From Paraburkholderia xenovorans LB400 (GTDB lineage Bacteria; Pseudomonadota; Gammaproteobacteria; Burkholderiales; Burkholderiaceae): a stretch of 64,000 nt of DNA. Position 1 is the stretch's first letter; each line of letters starts with the position of its first letter. Of the stretch, positions 48,498 through 57,996 are shown piece by piece. The notes below the pieces were generated by a model that had not been told where the DNA came from, did not search any database, and worked only from the letters and a program-made list of their open reading frames with translations. The DNA lies in contig NC_007953.1 in NCBI RefSeq assembly GCF_000013645.1, positions 620,001 through 684,000 of the forward strand. The letters run 5' to 3'. A program made the position numbers and the translations under genes.

Positions 48498-51002
48498 TCA
48501 ACGACCCGAGGTCACGGAGACCTGGGTCATCCGCGCAGGCGTTTTCGCGCCGGGTTGGGCCATCGGTGCGGCCGGCTCCGGGTCGGCGTCGCGGCGCAGC
48601 CGTTCGGTCTTCGGACGCAGCAGGAACCAGGAAAGGGCGGGGATCAGCACGAGCGCGCCGATCATGTTCCAGATGAACATGAAGGTCAGCAGGATGCCCA
48701 TGTCGGCCTGGAACTTGATCGGCGACCAGACCCAGGTGACGACGCCGCCCGCGAGTGTGAAGCCGACCAGCATCACGACCTTGCCGGTGAACTGCAGCGC
48801 GTCGCGATACGCTTCGCGCAGCGTTGCGCCCGCGCGCTGCCGCGCGAGCTGCACCGAGAGCAGGTACAGCGCGTAGTCGACGCCGATGCCGACGCCCAGC
48901 GCGATGACCGGCAGGGTGGCGACCTTCACGCCGATGCCGAGCATCACCATCAGCGCTTCGCAGAGCACCGAGGTCAGCATCAGCGGAATCAGCGCGACCA
49001 CGACGGCGCGCCACGTCCTGAACGTGATGAAGCAGAGGATCGCCACCGACGCATAGACGAGCGCCAGCATCTCGCGGTTCGCCTGCTCCACGACGATGTT
49101 GGTTGCCGCCTCGATGCCGGCGGAGCCCGCGGCGAGCATGAAGTGACGCTCGGCGGTGTCGTGTCCGGCAGCGAAGTCCTGCACGACCCGCACCACGCGG
49201 GCGAGCGTTTCGGCCTTGTGATCGGTGAGGAACACCAGCAGCGGCCCCACCGTGCGATCGGCGTTGGTGAGCTCGGGCAACGCGACCACGACCTGCGCGA
49301 ACGCGTCACCCGTCACGAACGGGTCGCGGTTGATCGAAAGCCACTTCGGCGAGCCTTCGAAACTGCCGGCAACGTACTGTCGCACGACGCTTGCCGCCGA
49401 TTCGGTGCCGCGCACGCCAGGCGTGTTGCGCAACTGCGTTTCGAGGCGGTCCATTTCAATCAGCGTCGGGAAGCTCTCGATGCCGCCGGGCGGCGTCTTG
49501 ACAATCACCGCGAACACGTCGCTCGACAGGTTGTAGTGTGCGTTGATGAACGCGTTGTCGAGGTTGTAGCGCGAATTCGCTTTCAGCTCGGGGGCGCCCG
49601 CGTCGAGATCGCCCACCTGGAGATGCAGGCTGACCGCGTAGCCGCCCGCGAACAGGACCAGGGCGCCGAGCAGCGCGCTGATCGCCCAGCGGCGTGTCGA
49701 GAAGCGCTCGAACGCCTGGTAGCCGCGCACCGCGAAGCTGCGCCGCGCGCCGGGATTCTCGCTGTTGCGCGCGCGCCGGATCGCCGATGCGCTCACGCCC
49801 GTGTAGGACAGCAGCACCGGCAACAGCACGAGGTTCGTGAAGATCAGCACGCCGACGCCGATGCTCGCGGCGAGCGCGAGATTGCGGATCACCGGCACGT
49901 CGATAATCATCAGCACGGCGAAGCCCACCACGTCGGCGAGTAGCGCGGTCAGGCCGGCGAGGAAGAGGCGCCGGAACGTGAACCGTGCGGCGGCGTAGCG
50001 ATGGGCGCCGCGTGCGACATCGCGCGTGATCCCGTTCATCTTTTGCGCGCCGTGCGACACGCCGATCGCGAACACGAGAAACGGTACGAGGATCGAGTAC
50101 GGATCGAGCGGAAAGCCGAGCAACTGCACGATGCCGAGCTGCCACGTGACGGCTGCCGCCGAGCATAGCAGTACCAGCAGCGTGCTGCGCGCGCACCGCG
50201 TGTAGCCGTACAGCGCCAGCGCCGCGATTAGCGCCGAGATGCCGAAATAGATGATCACGCGGTCGAGGCCGTCGATCAGGTCGCCGGTCAGCTTGGCGAA
50301 GCCGACCACGTGCACCTTGATGCCGGGCGCGCCGAGCGTCTCGATCTGCCGTTGCAGCTCGTGTGACAGCTCCCGGTAATTGAGCGGCTGGCCGGTAACC
50401 GGATCCTTGTCGAGCAGCGGCACGAAGATCATGCTGGAGCGCTCGTCGTTGGCGACCATCGAGCCGCCGAGCCCCGCGCGAGCTACGTTGCGTCTGAGCT
50501 CGGCCATTGCCTTCACGGAGCCGTCATAGCCCTCGGGCATCACCGGACCGCCCTTGAAGCCGTCCTCGGTCACCTCGGTCCAGCGTACCGAGGGGGTCCA
50601 GAGCGACTTCATCCAGGTGCGGTCGACGCCGCGCATCAGGAAGACATTGTCGTTGATCTTCTCGAGCGTGCGCAGATAGTTCGCGTCGTAGATCGTGCCG
50701 TTCGTGTTCTCGACGGAGATGCGCAGCGAGTTGCCGAGCGAGCGCAACGAGCCTTCGTTGTCGAGATAGTTGCGCACGAACGGGTGCGACTGCGGAATCA
50801 TGTTCAGGAAATTCGCGTTGACTTCCAGCCGCATCGCACGTACGCCGAACAGCGCCGTAAGCAGGATGCAGATGACGACGATGAATGCGCGATGATTGAA
50901 GATCAGCCGCTCCACCGGGCCGCCCGAGCGGCGGTCGAATGGCTGCTGCGCGACGGAGGGACGCTGCTCTTGCGCGGCAGCGCTGTCTTGAGGTTTATCC
51001 AT
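48498..51002 (-). CDS. RND/MMPL-family transporter (COG1033 type)
   Basis: An 834-residue inner-membrane protein. The layout is one TM near residue 40, a large periplasmic loop to about 235, six helices with a sterol-sensing-like block, then a second TM (about 425), a second periplasmic loop and five more helices: about 12 TM in total. It is shorter than AcrB and belongs with MMPL/HpnN-like lipid exporters. ATG 51002 is preferred because AGGTG lies 6 bases upstream; GTG at 51011 would add three residues. Neighbouring YCF48, DUF1329 and DUF1302 genes suggest a trans-envelope transport set for a hydrophobic compound (inference). Confidence 0.92.
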   Translation of the reverse strand: MDKPQDSAAAQEQRPSVAQQPFDRRSGGPVERLIFNHRAFIVVICILLTALFGVRAMRLEVNANFLNMIPQSHPFVRNYLDNEGSLRSLGNSLRISVENTNGTIYDANYLRTLEKINDNVFLMRGVDRTWMKSLWTPSVRWTEVTEDGFKGGPVMPEGYDGSVKAMAELRRNVARAGLGGSMVANDERSSMIFVPLLDKDPVTGQPLNYRELSHELQRQIETLGAPGIKVHVVGFAKLTGDLIDGLDRVIIYFGISALIAALALYGYTRCARSTLLVLLCSAAAVTWQLGIVQLLGFPLDPYSILVPFLVFAIGVSHGAQKMNGITRDVARGAHRYAAARFTFRRLFLAGLTALLADVVGFAVLMIIDVPVIRNLALAASIGVGVLIFTNLVLLPVLLSYTGVSASAIRRARNSENPGARRSFAVRGYQAFERFSTRRWAISALLGALVLFAGGYAVSLHLQVGDLDAGAPELKANSRYNLDNAFINAHYNLSSDVFAVIVKTPPGGIESFPTLIEMDRLETQLRNTPGVRGTESAASVVRQYVAGSFEGSPKWLSINRDPFVTGDAFAQVVVALPELTNADRTVGPLLVFLTDHKAETLARVVRVVQDFAAGHDTAERHFMLAAGSAGIEAATNIVVEQANREMLALVYASVAILCFITFRTWRAVVVALIPLMLTSVLCEALMVMLGIGVKVATLPVIALGVGIGVDYALYLLSVQLARQRAGATLREAYRDALQFTGKVVMLVGFTLAGGVVTWVWSPIKFQADMGILLTFMFIWNMIGALVLIPALSWFLLRPKTERLRRDADPEPAAPMAQPGAKTPARMTQVSVTSGR

Positions 51003-51035
51003 GTTCAACACCTGTGGTCTTGCACTGCAACGCCC

Positions 51036-52127
51036 TTACCGGCGCGCCGGGATTGATTCGATCATCACGCCGCTCGAACCGCTGAGCGCGACCTGTCCAT
51101 CGCCGTTCGTGGCGATGCCGGCGAACATCATCGGCGTATCGGCCGACACGCGGCGCAGCTCGCCCGTGACCGGGTCGCCTGCCAGCAATAGCGCCCGGCT
51201 GCCGCAGATCACGACGGTGCCATCGGCGAGCGTGGCGGCGTCGTTCAGCGACGAGTCGGTGCCCGAGCGCGCCTGCTGCCAGGTGTCGCCGCGATCGGTG
51301 CTTTCATAGACCGTGCCGCGCAAGCCGAAAGCGAAAAGCCGCTTGCCGTTTCCGGCGATGCCGAAAAAGCTGCCGGTATAGCCCGACGAAAGGCGCTCGA
51401 AGCGGCCGCTCGACCGGTCGAGCCGGAACACCGTGCCGCGTTCTCCGGCGATGAAGATGTCACCGTTGATGCCGCGAATGGCGTTGAGATTCAGGAAGTC
51501 GGGGTTGTCGACGTACTCGAGGCCGGGCAGCCAGTTCTTGCCGCCGTCGGTGGTGACTGCGACGATGCCGAACGAGCCGACCGCGTAGCCGCGTTGCGGC
51601 GTGTCGAACCATACGTCAAGCCAGGGCAGCGATGCCCCGGCTTTCGCATTGCGCTCCTCCTGCTGCAGCAGGGGAGCGGCGTTCGTGTTGCCCGATGCCG
51701 CCGCCGCGCGATAGAACGCGACGAAGCGCGCATTCGCGATGCGCCCGTCGAGCTGCTTGACCCACGTCTGGCCGCCGTTCGAGGAATGCAGGATCACGCC
51801 GTCATGGCCGACCGCCCAGCCCTCGGTGGCGCTCGGAAAGGTGACGGCCGTCAGGTCGCTCTGCACCGGGCTCGGCACCTGGCGCCACGTCTGGCCGCGA
51901 TTGTCCGACACGACGATGACGCCCCGCTGGCCGACCGCGACGAGGCGCGAGCCGGCATAGGCGACGGCTGTCATCGGCTGGCGTGCGGGCGAGACGGCCA
52001 CCGCAGCGGGAGCGTCCAGTGGATCGACGAAAGCGGGTTTGCCGCTTCCGGCCGCGAGGCCGGGCACACAGGCGCCGATGAGCGCCAGGCCGACAGCTGC
52101 CGCGCGTTGCAGCGTCCGGATAAACAT
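51036..52127 (-). CDS. YCF48/photosystem II stability-factor-like beta-propeller, secreted
   Basis: A 363-residue protein with an N-terminal signal peptide (hydrophobic to about residue 25, G-L-A-A-G-S). It has repeated BNR/propeller units: S-D-N-R-G-Q-T-W, S-S-N-G-G-Q-T-W, T-T-D-G-G-K-N-W and S-T-D-R-G-D-T-W, each followed by a G-x-x-G-x-I strand. These propellers are usually periplasmic scaffolds. It lies directly upstream of the RND gene (33 bases) and downstream of DUF1329. It probably links the RND pump to outer-membrane parts; it has no photosynthetic role here. Confidence 0.92.
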   Translation of the reverse strand: MFIRTLQRAAAVGLALIGACVPGLAAGSGKPAFVDPLDAPAAVAVSPARQPMTAVAYAGSRLVAVGQRGVIVVSDNRGQTWRQVPSPVQSDLTAVTFPSATEGWAVGHDGVILHSSNGGQTWVKQLDGRIANARFVAFYRAAAASGNTNAAPLLQQEERNAKAGASLPWLDVWFDTPQRGYAVGSFGIVAVTTDGGKNWLPGLEYVDNPDFLNLNAIRGINGDIFIAGERGTVFRLDRSSGRFERLSSGYTGSFFGIAGNGKRLFAFGLRGTVYESTDRGDTWQQARSGTDSSLNDAATLADGTVVICGSRALLLAGDPVTGELRRVSADTPMMFAGIATNGDGQVALSGSSGVMIESIPARR

Positions 52128-52221
52128 ATTCAGAACCTCCGCAGGACTACCGTGTTCGAAATAGCGTTGCCGCGAAGCCGACGCACGTGGCGCGCGGGCT
52201 TCGCGGAGGCGACCACTACCG

Positions 52222-53586
52222 TTATCGCACGCCGGCGTTCAGCAGTGCCTGCGTGTTGTAGTTACCCATGTTCGGCAGGTCGTCGAAGGGAATCATGTGC
52301 TGGGAGGGCGTGCCCTGATCGGCCGTCACCGAGTAGTTACCCTTGGTCAGGTCGTACATGATCGCGTTGGGCTGGCCGACGCGCGGCTTGTCATACGGAA
52401 CGATGTCGAGCGTATAACCGGCGCGGTACAGCGCGTTGCTCTGGTCATAGGCTTCGTAGCCGACGATGAGCCACGTGTCCTCGTCGATGTAGTAGGTGCG
52501 ATGGCTGTAGATATTGCGTTCGCCCGGCTTGAGCGTGGCCTCCACTACCCAGACACGGTGCTTTTCCCAGCGTACGTCGTCCGGATTTGCATACTTGTCG
52601 CCGACGAGATCGGACGAGTTGTAGGCGCGATAGTTGTTATAAGGCACGAACATTTCTTTCTTGCCCACCAGCTTGAAGTCGAACCGGTCCATGCGCCCCT
52701 GGAAGCCACCGACCTCGTCGAACAGGAGGGTTCCGCCGATCGCCGCCATCGGCGTGTCATATTTGTATTCTGGCGCTACGCGTACGCGCCGCTGGCCCGG
52801 CATATAGATCCATGTCGTGTCGTCGTCGGTGCCGTCGTTGATGCTGTATTTTGCGAGCGTCATCATGCCCACTTCCGACGGTGGCCCATAGAAGCGGGTG
52901 AAGCCCGTGCGGAAAAAATTGTCGGGCAGTTTGCTGCCATTTCGATCGTAATACTGGTAGATGAACTGTGTTTCGTTGTCACCCATCAGCGTCTTGTGAC
53001 CGGACTCGTCGATGAGGATCGTGCGGAAGCGGAAATCCGTGCGCACACCCTGGTAGCGCAGATTCTGATTCCACATGACTTCGTAGCCGTTCTTGGGGAT
53101 GGGGAACGGAATACACGCGAACGCACCTTCGACGCCGTCGCCCGTCACGGAGCCAACCAGCTTCGCCGTCCGCGCGCAGCCGACGGTGTTCTTCAGCACC
53201 CAGTCGGGGTAGGCCATCGTGCGGTGTGTCTTGTAGACGTCGATGCGAAAGCCTGGCAGGCGTTCGAGCAGCGCCTTGGTGCCCGGCATCAGGAACTCCG
53301 CGTACTGGGCTTCGTTCGCCTTGGTGATTGACACGAGCGGCTTTTCGTCCTTGAACGGATCGGGATAGTGGCCGCTGCCAGGCTTGAAGTCCGCCGGAAT
53401 CGCGAGGTCCTTGACGCCGCCCGTATACGGCGGGATCGAGCCGTCGGCATTGCCGGCCTTCTCCGCGCCGAACTCGGTCAGTTTGTGCCCGAGTTCCTTC
53501 GCTTCCTCAGCGCTGACTGCGGCGATTGCGTGAGCGCTGACGCAAAGAGCCGAAGCGAGTGTCGTCAATATCAGTACGCGTTTCAT
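52222..53586 (-). CDS. DUF1329 protein (LolA/LolB-like fold), exported
   Basis: A 454-residue exported protein. The signal peptide ends near A-H-A-I-A-A (residue 23), followed by the DUF1329 body with many aromatic residues (Y-N-N-Y-R-A-Y, Y-G-P-P-S-E-V-G). DUF1329 proteins have a LolA/LolB-like fold that can hold lipids in the periplasm. They are commonly encoded with DUF1302 outer-membrane proteins and MMPL pumps. The ATG at 53586 is chosen for the signal peptide; the longer open frame is not credible. It probably shuttles a hydrophobic molecule between membranes (inference). Confidence 0.92.
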   Translation of the reverse strand: MKRVLILTTLASALCVSAHAIAAVSAEEAKELGHKLTEFGAEKAGNADGSIPPYTGGVKDLAIPADFKPGSGHYPDPFKDEKPLVSITKANEAQYAEFLMPGTKALLERLPGFRIDVYKTHRTMAYPDWVLKNTVGCARTAKLVGSVTGDGVEGAFACIPFPIPKNGYEVMWNQNLRYQGVRTDFRFRTILIDESGHKTLMGDNETQFIYQYYDRNGSKLPDNFFRTGFTRFYGPPSEVGMMTLAKYSINDGTDDDTTWIYMPGQRRVRVAPEYKYDTPMAAIGGTLLFDEVGGFQGRMDRFDFKLVGKKEMFVPYNNYRAYNSSDLVGDKYANPDDVRWEKHRVWVVEATLKPGERNIYSHRTYYIDEDTWLIVGYEAYDQSNALYRAGYTLDIVPYDKPRVGQPNAIMYDLTKGNYSVTADQGTPSQHMIPFDDLPNMGNYNTQALLNAGVR

Positions 53587-53698
53587 TGATCTGTCTCCAA
53601 AGTTTCTATTGCTGATGCCTGACATGTTCCACGCCGCGCGTCCGTGACCGCCATCGTGGCGATGTGGCTCGCGATGCCCTGGCAAGCCACTTCATCCA

Positions 53699-55405
53699 TC
53701 AGAACGCGGCGGAGAACGTCAGCGATACCCAGCCGCGATCGTTGTAGAAGTATGTGCTGTTGCCGCCCGCATAGTACGACGGGCCGCCGCCTGGCAGGCC
53801 ATTGGCGAGACCGAAATTGGTCTGGCCGCCGGCATGCGCGTGATAGCCGTTGTACTGCAGCGTGACGTTGTACTTGTTCTGAATGAGCGCATGGACACCG
53901 ATGGTGTACTGCAGCGTTCCCTGGCCGGGCGATGGCTCCACCGTCGCCTGGTTGCCCCAGATGCCGTACTCGAGGAAGATCGGCATGTCGAGATCGATGC
54001 CGGGGTACACCTGCAACCATTGCGGATCGAACTGAACCGCGATCGCAACAGCGCTATTGGTCGAGCAGCCGTCCCACTTGTTGCCGCCCGGACAGGCGAG
54101 GGAATTGCCCACGCCGTTATAGAGGGCACCGTTGCTGGTGGTCTTGAGCTTCTGCGTATAGCCCAGTTCGACGACTGCGCTGCCGGTGTCCCACAGCGGC
54201 GTGCGCGTGAGGCCCGCCATCACGTTGCCGATCACGTTCAGTACGTCGCCGCGCGCGCCGGCCTGGCCGCTCAGGTCGCCCGGCAGCGGCCCGGTCGAGC
54301 TGTTAAGCGCTGTGTTATGACGGTACGAGACATCAAGCCCGGTACTGTACGGGCCGATCTGCTTGTCGAGGCTGAAGCCGTAGAGCTTGACGTCCGAAGC
54401 GTATCCCAGATGATAGTTCGTGGCGCCCGTTGCGGGATTCACGCCGAGCAGCACCCATGGATTGGTTTCGGTGAGGTTGCGGTAATAGAAGCCCATCGTA
54501 CCGTTGAGCCAGGTGGGTGACCACGTGGCCTTGAGGCCGTAGTCCGAATGAAACCCGTTGGTGGGCTGGACGGGAGCACCCTGCGGAATCTGTCCGTCCA
54601 GCAGGTTTGGCCCCTGGAACAGGAACCCGGCCGTGCCGAGGTAGGTACCGCCTTGCGGGAACATACTAGGCTTGTATTCGGCGAAGTATTGCGCTGCCAG
54701 CGAGACAGTCGGGGTGATGTTCGTCTGGAAAAGCACCTGAGCCCGGGGAACCGTCAGCTCTTTCAACTGCGTGCCCGGTACGGCAGCACCCTTGATGCCG
54801 TCAATGGCGTTTTGTCCGTAAGCGATGCCGCTGAAGAACAGCGCATTGCCCCAGTACTGGGTCAGGCGGCCCACCTTGATCGAACTTGGCGCACTGCCGA
54901 GGTTGAAGTTGTAGAACACGAACGCGTCGAGCAGTTCCGCGCCTTGCTGGTAGTAGCGCTCGGTGTAGCTGCTGTAGCGGTTGTTCGCATAGGAGTTCAG
55001 CGTCGAGTAGGGGGTGCCCGGATAGGCCATGCCCGGATTGTTGCTCACGCCGCCGCCGTAGGCGAAGTCTTTCCAGAACGAGGCGCTGACCCGGAAGCCG
55101 AATTTGTTCTGGAACACCGCGTCGAACTCGGACAGGTCGGACACCCGGTTGGTGACGATGTCGCCCGCGTGTGCAAACTTGTAGTCGGATTCGCTGAATG
55201 TCGGGTTGTTGCCGATGTTGGGGTTGATCCCCTGGGCACGCATGCCGATGTTGTAGCTGATCGTATTGTCCCAGTTGATGTCCCAGTCGGGGATGGCCCC
55301 GAGCGGCATCGCGCTCGCTGACGCAGCCCAGCATCCGAGCGCGGCGGCAACGCCAACGCTTACCCTGTTCCTCTTCAGTCTTGCGCGGCTAGTCATTCCG
55401 TTCAT
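53699..55405 (-). CDS. DUF1302 outer-membrane beta-barrel protein
   Basis: A 568-residue outer-membrane protein. The signal peptide (R-V-S-V-G-V-A-A-A-L-G-C, cleavage near A-S-A-M) leads into D-I-N-W-D-N-T-I-S-Y-N, the usual DUF1302 opening. The rest is aromatic-rich beta-strand sequence, ending in F-S-A-A-F with a terminal Phe, as barrel proteins do. Two AAGGAG sites precede the ATG at 55405; a second in-frame ATG (residue 4) is equally placed. First gene of the eight-gene operon. Likely the outer-membrane channel or binding component for a lipophilic substrate. Confidence 0.92.
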   Translation of the reverse strand: MNGMTSRARLKRNRVSVGVAAALGCWAASASAMPLGAIPDWDINWDNTISYNIGMRAQGINPNIGNNPTFSESDYKFAHAGDIVTNRVSDLSEFDAVFQNKFGFRVSASFWKDFAYGGGVSNNPGMAYPGTPYSTLNSYANNRYSSYTERYYQQGAELLDAFVFYNFNLGSAPSSIKVGRLTQYWGNALFFSGIAYGQNAIDGIKGAAVPGTQLKELTVPRAQVLFQTNITPTVSLAAQYFAEYKPSMFPQGGTYLGTAGFLFQGPNLLDGQIPQGAPVQPTNGFHSDYGLKATWSPTWLNGTMGFYYRNLTETNPWVLLGVNPATGATNYHLGYASDVKLYGFSLDKQIGPYSTGLDVSYRHNTALNSSTGPLPGDLSGQAGARGDVLNVIGNVMAGLTRTPLWDTGSAVVELGYTQKLKTTSNGALYNGVGNSLACPGGNKWDGCSTNSAVAIAVQFDPQWLQVYPGIDLDMPIFLEYGIWGNQATVEPSPGQGTLQYTIGVHALIQNKYNVTLQYNGYHAHAGGQTNFGLANGLPGGGPSYYAGGNSTYFYNDRGWVSLTFSAAF

Positions 55406-56149
55406 CTCCTTGTCTCCTTGGCTACCTGATATGCCTGGTTTTTTCATTGGAGGCGCGCGTCTGACGCGAATCGCTTCCGGTCCACTTCGATGACAGGTGA
55501 ACACATTCTTCGCAGGTGTTTATTTTTTTGTTCAGCTAGGTATGGAATCGAATTCTAAAGAGAGAATGTGGCCGGTGATCTTGTCGTTTTCCCTTACCCG
55601 CATCAATTATTTGAACAGATTGTGAAATGGTGTTCCTATGCGGATTGATGGCAATGCCGGGCGGACACGGTCCCCCCGCGCAGCGCGTGACGAGCTATCC
55701 CGCGTCCGGACGGGCTTGCCGCAGGGGGGTGGCACGGCGTGAGCGAGTCTTGCCGCCGGCGGGCTGGAACGAACAAAACCCTTGGAATAGAAGGCTTATA
55801 GGGCTGCTTCGAGATGCTTAACCAGGGATTCTCCTGACGCGCTTTCGCGCGCCTGGAACGCGCGGGGCCCGAAATGCCACGGAGGATTGGGCCGCCTGGG
55901 GGGATCAGCGAAGTAACAGATAGAACATAAAATCAATTCTTGTCTAATATAAATCCGGACGCTGGGTGCCGGGCATGCATCCCAGGTGCAGTCCTGGTGG
56001 GCCAGACGTCCGGCCGGCGAGGAGCGTCGGCGGCAAACCGCTGCGGCCTCACGGCAAGCCGCGGTTCATGAATTCGCTGTGTGCCGCTTACCGGCGTTCG
56101 GCTGCGACCGCGAGGCCATGAGCTGGGTAGCGAGCACCGGCGGCTACAC
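55406..56149. other. Gene-free region before the LysR pseudogene
   Basis: This 744-base stretch has no supported gene. The first 100 bases are AT-rich and probably hold the DUF1302 promoter, though I cannot fix its boxes. AT-rich bases near 55925-55960 may be the former promoter of the decayed LysR gene. Short open frames here show no family features. Confidence 0.55.
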
Positions 56150-56592
56150 CAGCGCATGGTGCGTGACGTGATGCTTCAGGCCGTCGAGAACCGCTTTCAC
56201 GACGTGCTAATACGCTCGCGCCGCTAACTGTGGGCCGCGCCGACGCGTCCTCTCATGCAAATCGGGGCGCCGTCATTGCGTGACGTGGCACAGTATCCGC
56301 ACATCCAGTTGACGGCGGACGGGTTAGAGCAGTCGACCCGGCGCTACTGGAAAAGGAAGCGGATTGCGTCAGATATCGCGTTTCGCACCAGTTCAATGGA
56401 AGCCTTACGGGCGCTGGTGCGCACGGTTCCGGCATGGCCATACTGTCAGACAGACGGATCGACGCGCGTGCCGCGCTTGACGCAATTCCGCAGATGGAAG
56501 CCAGCGTGGTCTGGCACGCGAAAGTACCCTTGCGCAATCCGGGCCGCCTCCTTGCAGTTCCTTATCCACGCCTGTGTAAGTTAAGGATGGAG
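56150..56592 (+). pseudogene. Decayed LysR-family regulator (effector-domain remnant)
   Basis: Translation in two frames matches the effector domain of the intact LysR at 13848. L-I-R-S-R-R is followed by an in-frame TAA (56225-56227, at a Gln position), then L-W-A-A-P. Further on come R-Y-W and A-F-R-T-S-S-M-E-A-L. A shift near 56420-56427 leads into M-A-I-L-S-D and R-I-D-A-R-A-A-L-D-A-I-P-Q-M-E. About 11 residues are missing between L-S-D and R-I-D-A-R. The HTH part is absent. A stop, a frameshift and a deletion make it non-functional. It probably once controlled genes next to it. Confidence 0.82.
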
Positions 56593-56739
56593 TACGCATC
56601 TGACCGGCAGGACAGCGGACATAGCAGGAATGCATATCCGGCGGTCACCATCGGGATGCATCTCGACGAGGTCGCGCTAATGCATTCTTCAGATGCACTG
56701 GCACGGAGGCCGTGCTCACCCACGCTGCTGATTCCGCGG

Positions 56740-57435
56740 CTACTTTCTTTTCTCTCGTCGGGCGGGGCGCTGGGTCCGTTGTGCAAGTCCTTCGATGAAC
56801 AGTTCAAGTCGAAAACGGATCACTGTCTGGACGCGCTCGACAGTGTAGTCGGCATCAATCATCGAAAGCCGCACGTCCACCATCAGCGCATGAAAGGCGC
56901 GCGCCACCTCGTGCGTGTCCTTCAGTCCGCCGTACGTCCCGTCCAGCCCACTTGCTTCGTACAACGCTTTCTGAACGAGAGGAATCAGTCGCGTGTCGGT
57001 GGCTGCGGCATAAGGCTGAATCAATTCTGGCCGCGTCAGGCGCGCCCACATCACCAGCCGCAGGAATATGTCCACCCAGCTACCGGTCGCCCATTGTGTA
57101 TAGAACGTCACCAGCCGCTCGCGCGGATCCCGGGTCCTGTCGTCCAGCATCGATTTCCATTCCACTAGCAATTTGTCGACCGGGAAAACATGTTCGTACA
57201 CACGGCGGATCAGTTCGTCCTTGGTATGAAAATAGCGATAAAGAAGCGGCTGCGTCACGCCTAGCCTTGAGGCCAGTTCCGGCGTACTGGCCTCGAATCC
57301 GTGTTCGGCAAAAAGCTTCGTTGCTTCTTCCAGAATAAGTCTCTCGCGTTCGTCGGGCCTCAGGCGTATTGCGCCCGGCGCTGTCTTTTGAGCTTGCTTG
57401 CCCTGTTCCGGTGCCGCAGTTTTCGTTCGCGTCAT
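56740..57435 (-). CDS. TetR-family transcriptional regulator
   Basis: A 231-residue TetR-type regulator: HTH F-E-A-S-T-P-E-L-A-S-R-L-G-V-T-Q-P-L-L-Y-R-Y-F at about residues 48-70, followed by an all-helical ligand domain. The N-terminal 20 residues are polar and basic. It is divergent from the amidohydrolase-FAH-MFS-porin operon with 561 bases between, so it is the natural repressor of that operon. A nested palindrome at 57922-57945 may be its operator. The gene ends in a basic R-T-Q-R-P-A-R-R-E-K-R-K tail. Confidence 0.92.
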   Translation of the reverse strand: MTRTKTAAPEQGKQAQKTAPGAIRLRPDERERLILEEATKLFAEHGFEASTPELASRLGVTQPLLYRYFHTKDELIRRVYEHVFPVDKLLVEWKSMLDDRTRDPRERLVTFYTQWATGSWVDIFLRLVMWARLTRPELIQPYAAATDTRLIPLVQKALYEASGLDGTYGGLKDTHEVARAFHALMVDVRLSMIDADYTVERVQTVIRFRLELFIEGLAQRTQRPARREKRK

Positions 57436-57996
57436 GAATGCCGTTGTCGATGCTCGTATGGTGTACGGTGTGCCTGGTTGAAACTGGCTGGCCGGACCTG
57501 TCGTTGATCAGGCTATAACATACACGAGAACGCCACCTGAGCGCGGTTTACAACATCGGGCGTCACGGGGCTGTATCGGACTCACGAGCTTGCCCATCCT
57601 ATACGACGCATCACGAAGCGCCACCGCAGGAGTCGACCAGCGACAAGTGACGTTCTGGCGTCGACCAGATGCCGGGAGCTGGGCGCGGTACACGCGCCAT
57701 CCAGTCCGCTGACGTTCGCGCCGTCGACCGGATACGAACGTTCCCCTATAAGACCTCTCTCTACCCTGGGTATTCGCCGGACCGCGATGCTCTCTTCGCG
57801 TTCGACTTCTTTTTCAGCCTGTTACGGATGTCATCAAGCCGACTGCCAGACGGGCTGCGTGAGGGTATTCCATGATTCCTGTTCCCTTGAAAACAGCAAA
57901 GGTTCGTCATAAGCTGTTGTTAACTTATAGACCTATAAATAAGTTCCGATCGAATCCGAACCTTATCGTCAATTTCACTGTAAAGGAACGTTGCGA
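57436..57996. other. Divergent intergenic region, TetR and amidohydrolase operon
   Basis: A 561-base region with no supported gene; open frames of 61-68 codons lack motifs. The AT-rich 57895-57960 part next to the amidohydrolase start holds the palindromic operator candidate. I cannot place a convincing -35/-10 pair. Confidence 0.55.
57922..57945. promoter_or_regulatory. Nested palindrome, candidate TetR operator
   Basis: An outer pair AACTTAT/ATAAGTT encloses an inner pair TATAG-AC-CTATA, 52 bases before the amidohydrolase ATG. Length (24 bases) and symmetry are typical of a TetR-dimer site, and a TetR gene is divergent from this promoter. Confidence 0.5.

Noticed and set aside
51036..52127. 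Photosystem II assembly factor
   Set aside because: The propeller family name is historical; the organism type and neighbours show an envelope transport context.
55986..56171. Small ORF of 61 codons before the LysR remnant
   Set aside because: It is out of frame with the LysR remnant, which starts near its end, and has no motif or ribosome site.
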